Notes under the pieces: model-generated
What the model was told of the DNA's origin: nothing
The model's database searches: none
Seen by the model: the letters and a program-made list of their open reading frames with translations, nothing else
Program-made: the position numbers and the translations under genes
Shown here: positions 5,689-7,193 of the stretch, in pieces
How positions within the stretch are numbered: position 1 is the first letter of the stretch
How the letters are laid out: each line of letters begins with the position of its first letter
Source: an uncultured Acidimicrobiales bacterium
Lineage (GTDB): Bacteria; Actinomycetota; Acidimicrobiia; Acidimicrobiales; SZUA-35
Reading direction: 5' to 3'
DNA: 7,193 bases
Assembly: GCA_938008925.1 (NCBI GenBank)
Contig: CALLIQ010000267.1
Coordinates: 1-7,193, forward strand

Positions 5689-7014
5689 ATGACCGACTTC
5701 TTCGACACCGTGCCGGAGCGCATCGCCTATGAGGGCCCTGCCTCCGACAACCCCCTCGCCTTCCGCTGGTACGACGCCGACCGCGTCGTAGCCGGCAAGC
5801 GCATGGAAGACCACCTGCGGTTCGCGGTGAGCTATTGGCACAGCTTCAGCTGGGACGGCTTCGACATCTTCGGTGCTGGCACGCTCGACCGACCATGGCT
5901 CGCTCCGACGAGTGACCCTCGGGCCGCCGCACACCGCAAGATGGACGTCGCATTCGAGTTCCTCGAGAAGCTCGGTGCGCCGTTCTGGTGTTTCCACGAC
6001 CGTGACCTCTCGCCCGAGCTCGGATCGTTCGTCGAGACCTCCGCCCTGTTCGACGAGATGGTCGATCTCGCTGGACAACACATGGAGCGCACCGGGATGC
6101 GCCTGTTGTGGGGAACCGCGAACGCCTTCTCTCACCCTCGATACATGGCCGGTGCCGCGTCCAACCCCGATCCCGAGGTGTTCGCCTACGCCGCCGCCCA
6201 GGTGTGCCGAGCCCTCGAAGCGACCCACCGCCTGGGCGGCCAGAACTACGTGCTGTGGGGCGGCCGCGAAGGCTACGAGACGCTGCTCAACACCGACATG
6301 GGCCGCGAGCAGGCGCAGCTGGCCCGGTTCCTACATCTGGTCATCGAGCACAAGCGGTCGATCGGTTTCCCCGGAATGATCCTGCTCGAGCCGAAGCCGT
6401 TCGAACCGACCAAGCACCAGTACGACTACGACGTTGCAGCGGTCCACGCCTTCCTGCAGCGGTTCGACCTCCTCGGCGAGGTACACGTCAACATCGAGGT
6501 CAACCACGCCACGTTGTCGGGGCACGACTTTGCTCACGAGGTGGCGGCGGCGTTCGACGCCGGCGTCTTCGGCAGCATCGATGCGAACGCGGGCGATGAC
6601 CGCCTCGGATGGGACCTCGACCGGTTCCCCGTGTCGGTCGAACAGATGACGCTCGGGATGCTCGAGATCCTGCGAGGCGGTGGCTTCACCACCGGCGGGC
6701 TCAACTTCGACGCGAAGCTGCGCCGCCAGTCGGTCGATCGCGACGATCTCTTCCACGCGCACATCGGCGGGATGGACACGATGGCCCGCAGCCTGCTCGC
6801 CGCGTCAGCACTGCTCGACGGTGAGCTGTCCACCGCTCGCGACGCCCGCTACGCGGGCTGGGATTCACCCTTCGGACAATCGATCGCCTCGGGCGAGATG
6901 ACCCTGCGCAGCCTCCACGACCAGGTCGAAGCGGGCTTGGAACCAACGCCAGCATCCGGCCGGCAAGAAGCGCTCGAGACCCTCGTGGCTCGCGCCATCG
7001 AGCGCGCCAGCTGA
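5689..7014 (+). CDS. xylA: Xylose isomerase, class II (long form)
   Basis: This 441-residue TIM-barrel enzyme interconverts D-xylose and D-xylulose in the cytoplasm using two divalent metal ions. It lines up with E. coli XylA at a constant offset of two residues. The catalytic H103 and D106 lie in CFHDRD. The metal ligands are E234 (EPKPFEPTKHQYDYD), E270 and H273 (EVNHATLSGHDF), D298 (GSIDAN), D309 and D311 (GWDLD), and D341 (GGLNFDAK); K236 is also present. WGGREGYETLLNTDM and GGFTTGGLNFDAKLRRQS are hallmark segments. The length fits class II (about 440) rather than class I (about 390, as in Streptomyces). The ATG at 5689 has only a weak ribosome-binding site (GGA 4 bases upstream), but the alignment leaves little room for another start. 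It follows xylH by 60 bases on the same strand and probably shares its transcript. No key residue is missing. Xylulokinase is not in the window. Confidence 0.97.
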   Translation: MTDFFDTVPERIAYEGPASDNPLAFRWYDADRVVAGKRMEDHLRFAVSYWHSFSWDGFDIFGAGTLDRPWLAPTSDPRAAAHRKMDVAFEFLEKLGAPFWCFHDRDLSPELGSFVETSALFDEMVDLAGQHMERTGMRLLWGTANAFSHPRYMAGAASNPDPEVFAYAAAQVCRALEATHRLGGQNYVLWGGREGYETLLNTDMGREQAQLARFLHLVIEHKRSIGFPGMILLEPKPFEPTKHQYDYDVAAVHAFLQRFDLLGEVHVNIEVNHATLSGHDFAHEVAAAFDAGVFGSIDANAGDDRLGWDLDRFPVSVEQMTLGMLEILRGGGFTTGGLNFDAKLRRQSVDRDDLFHAHIGGMDTMARSLLAASALLDGELSTARDARYAGWDSPFGQSIASGEMTLRSLHDQVEAGLEPTPASGRQEALETLVARAIERAS

Positions 7015-7075
7015 ACGCGGCGGACGGCGAACGAGATCGCACGTCCGGGTCCCTCCCCGAGATCCGGCGTCGAAT

Positions 7076-7110
7076 GGGCGGTGCGGGGTCCGGCCAGACC
7101 TCCACCGCCC
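7076..7110. terminator. Probable bidirectional terminator hairpin between xylA and the convergent gene
   Basis: GGGCGGTG (7076-7083) pairs exactly with CACCGCCC (7103-7110). GGGGTC (7085-7090) pairs with GACCTC (7097-7102) with one G-U. The result is a 14-bp stem with a single bulged C (7084) and a 6-base loop. It begins 61 bases after the xylA stop and lies 5 bases beyond the stop of the minus-strand gene. No T-tract is present on either side, so it may act as a transcript-end protector or need Rho. Confidence 0.65.
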
Positions 7111-7115
7111 GAGCC

Positions 7116-7193
7116 CTACTCGGCCGGTGTCGGAACCTCGATGCGGCTGATGTCGAGGCCGAGCTCGGCGAAGTTCTCGATCGGGTGGTTGTA
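7116..7193 (-). CDS. C-terminal end of an unidentified convergent gene
   Basis: The minus strand is open from the right edge to a TAG at 7118-7116. It encodes 25 residues, YNHPIENFAELG followed by LDISRIEVPTPAE. Codon third positions are almost all G or C, matching the genes around it, and the stop sits just before a strong hairpin, so it is likely the end of a real gene. The fragment is too short for me to assign a family. Confidence 0.55.
   Translation of the reverse strand, partial: YNHPIENFAELGLDISRIEVPTPAE

Noticed and set aside
4423..6228. 601-codon open frame on the minus strand opposite xylH and xylA
   Set aside because: It is a shadow produced by high-GC codon usage. Its product is low-complexity, rich in Arg, Glu and Gly, with no family features, while both plus-strand genes are clearly conserved.
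1..7193. CRISPR arrays, tRNA or rRNA genes, insertion sequences, phage genes
   Set aside because: I saw no spaced direct repeats, no tRNA- or rRNA-like segments, and no transposase or integrase motifs. The window is accounted for by the genes and short gaps listed.

Overview
The window is GC-rich, with third codon positions mostly G or C. It carries a lipoprotein-type sugar-binding protein and an ECF sigma factor, which together suggest a high-GC Gram-positive bacterium. An actinobacterium of the Acidimicrobiia/Ilumatobacter kind would fit, but that is a guess from composition and protein style, not a proven placement.

Layout. (1) Positions 1-660, minus strand: an ECF-family RNA polymerase sigma factor whose C-terminus runs off the left edge. 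(2) A divergent gap of about 160 bp with a possible ECF-type promoter for the sigma gene. (3) Positions 820-2043, plus strand: a ROK-family transcriptional repressor, called XylR here from its neighbours. (4) A 205-bp regulatory gap with two GC-rich inverted repeats, then an AT-rich promoter/operator block. (5) Positions 2249-5628: a complete xylose-type ABC importer, made of a lipoprotein binding protein (XylF), a single-domain ATPase (XylG) and a permease (XylH). (6) Positions 5689-7014: a class II xylose isomerase (XylA). (7) A strong GC-rich hairpin at 7076-7110, between xylA and the tail of an unidentified convergent minus-strand gene at 7116-7193.

How the genes work together. XylF captures D-xylose outside the membrane and XylG/XylH import it using ATP. 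XylA isomerises it to D-xylulose. The ROK protein probably represses the operon by binding the AT-rich inverted repeats over the promoter just upstream of xylF, and releases when xylose is present. Xylulokinase (xylB), the next enzyme, is not in the window. The sigma factor and the right-hand gene look like neighbours rather than parts of the pathway.

I see no undescribed system here: this is a recognisable xylose uptake and isomerisation locus. The points worth a second look are a very strong hairpin between xylF and xylG, a short pentapeptide-repeat-like N-terminus on the permease, the single-domain ATPase, the acidic linker and six cysteines of the binding protein, and the operator architecture.
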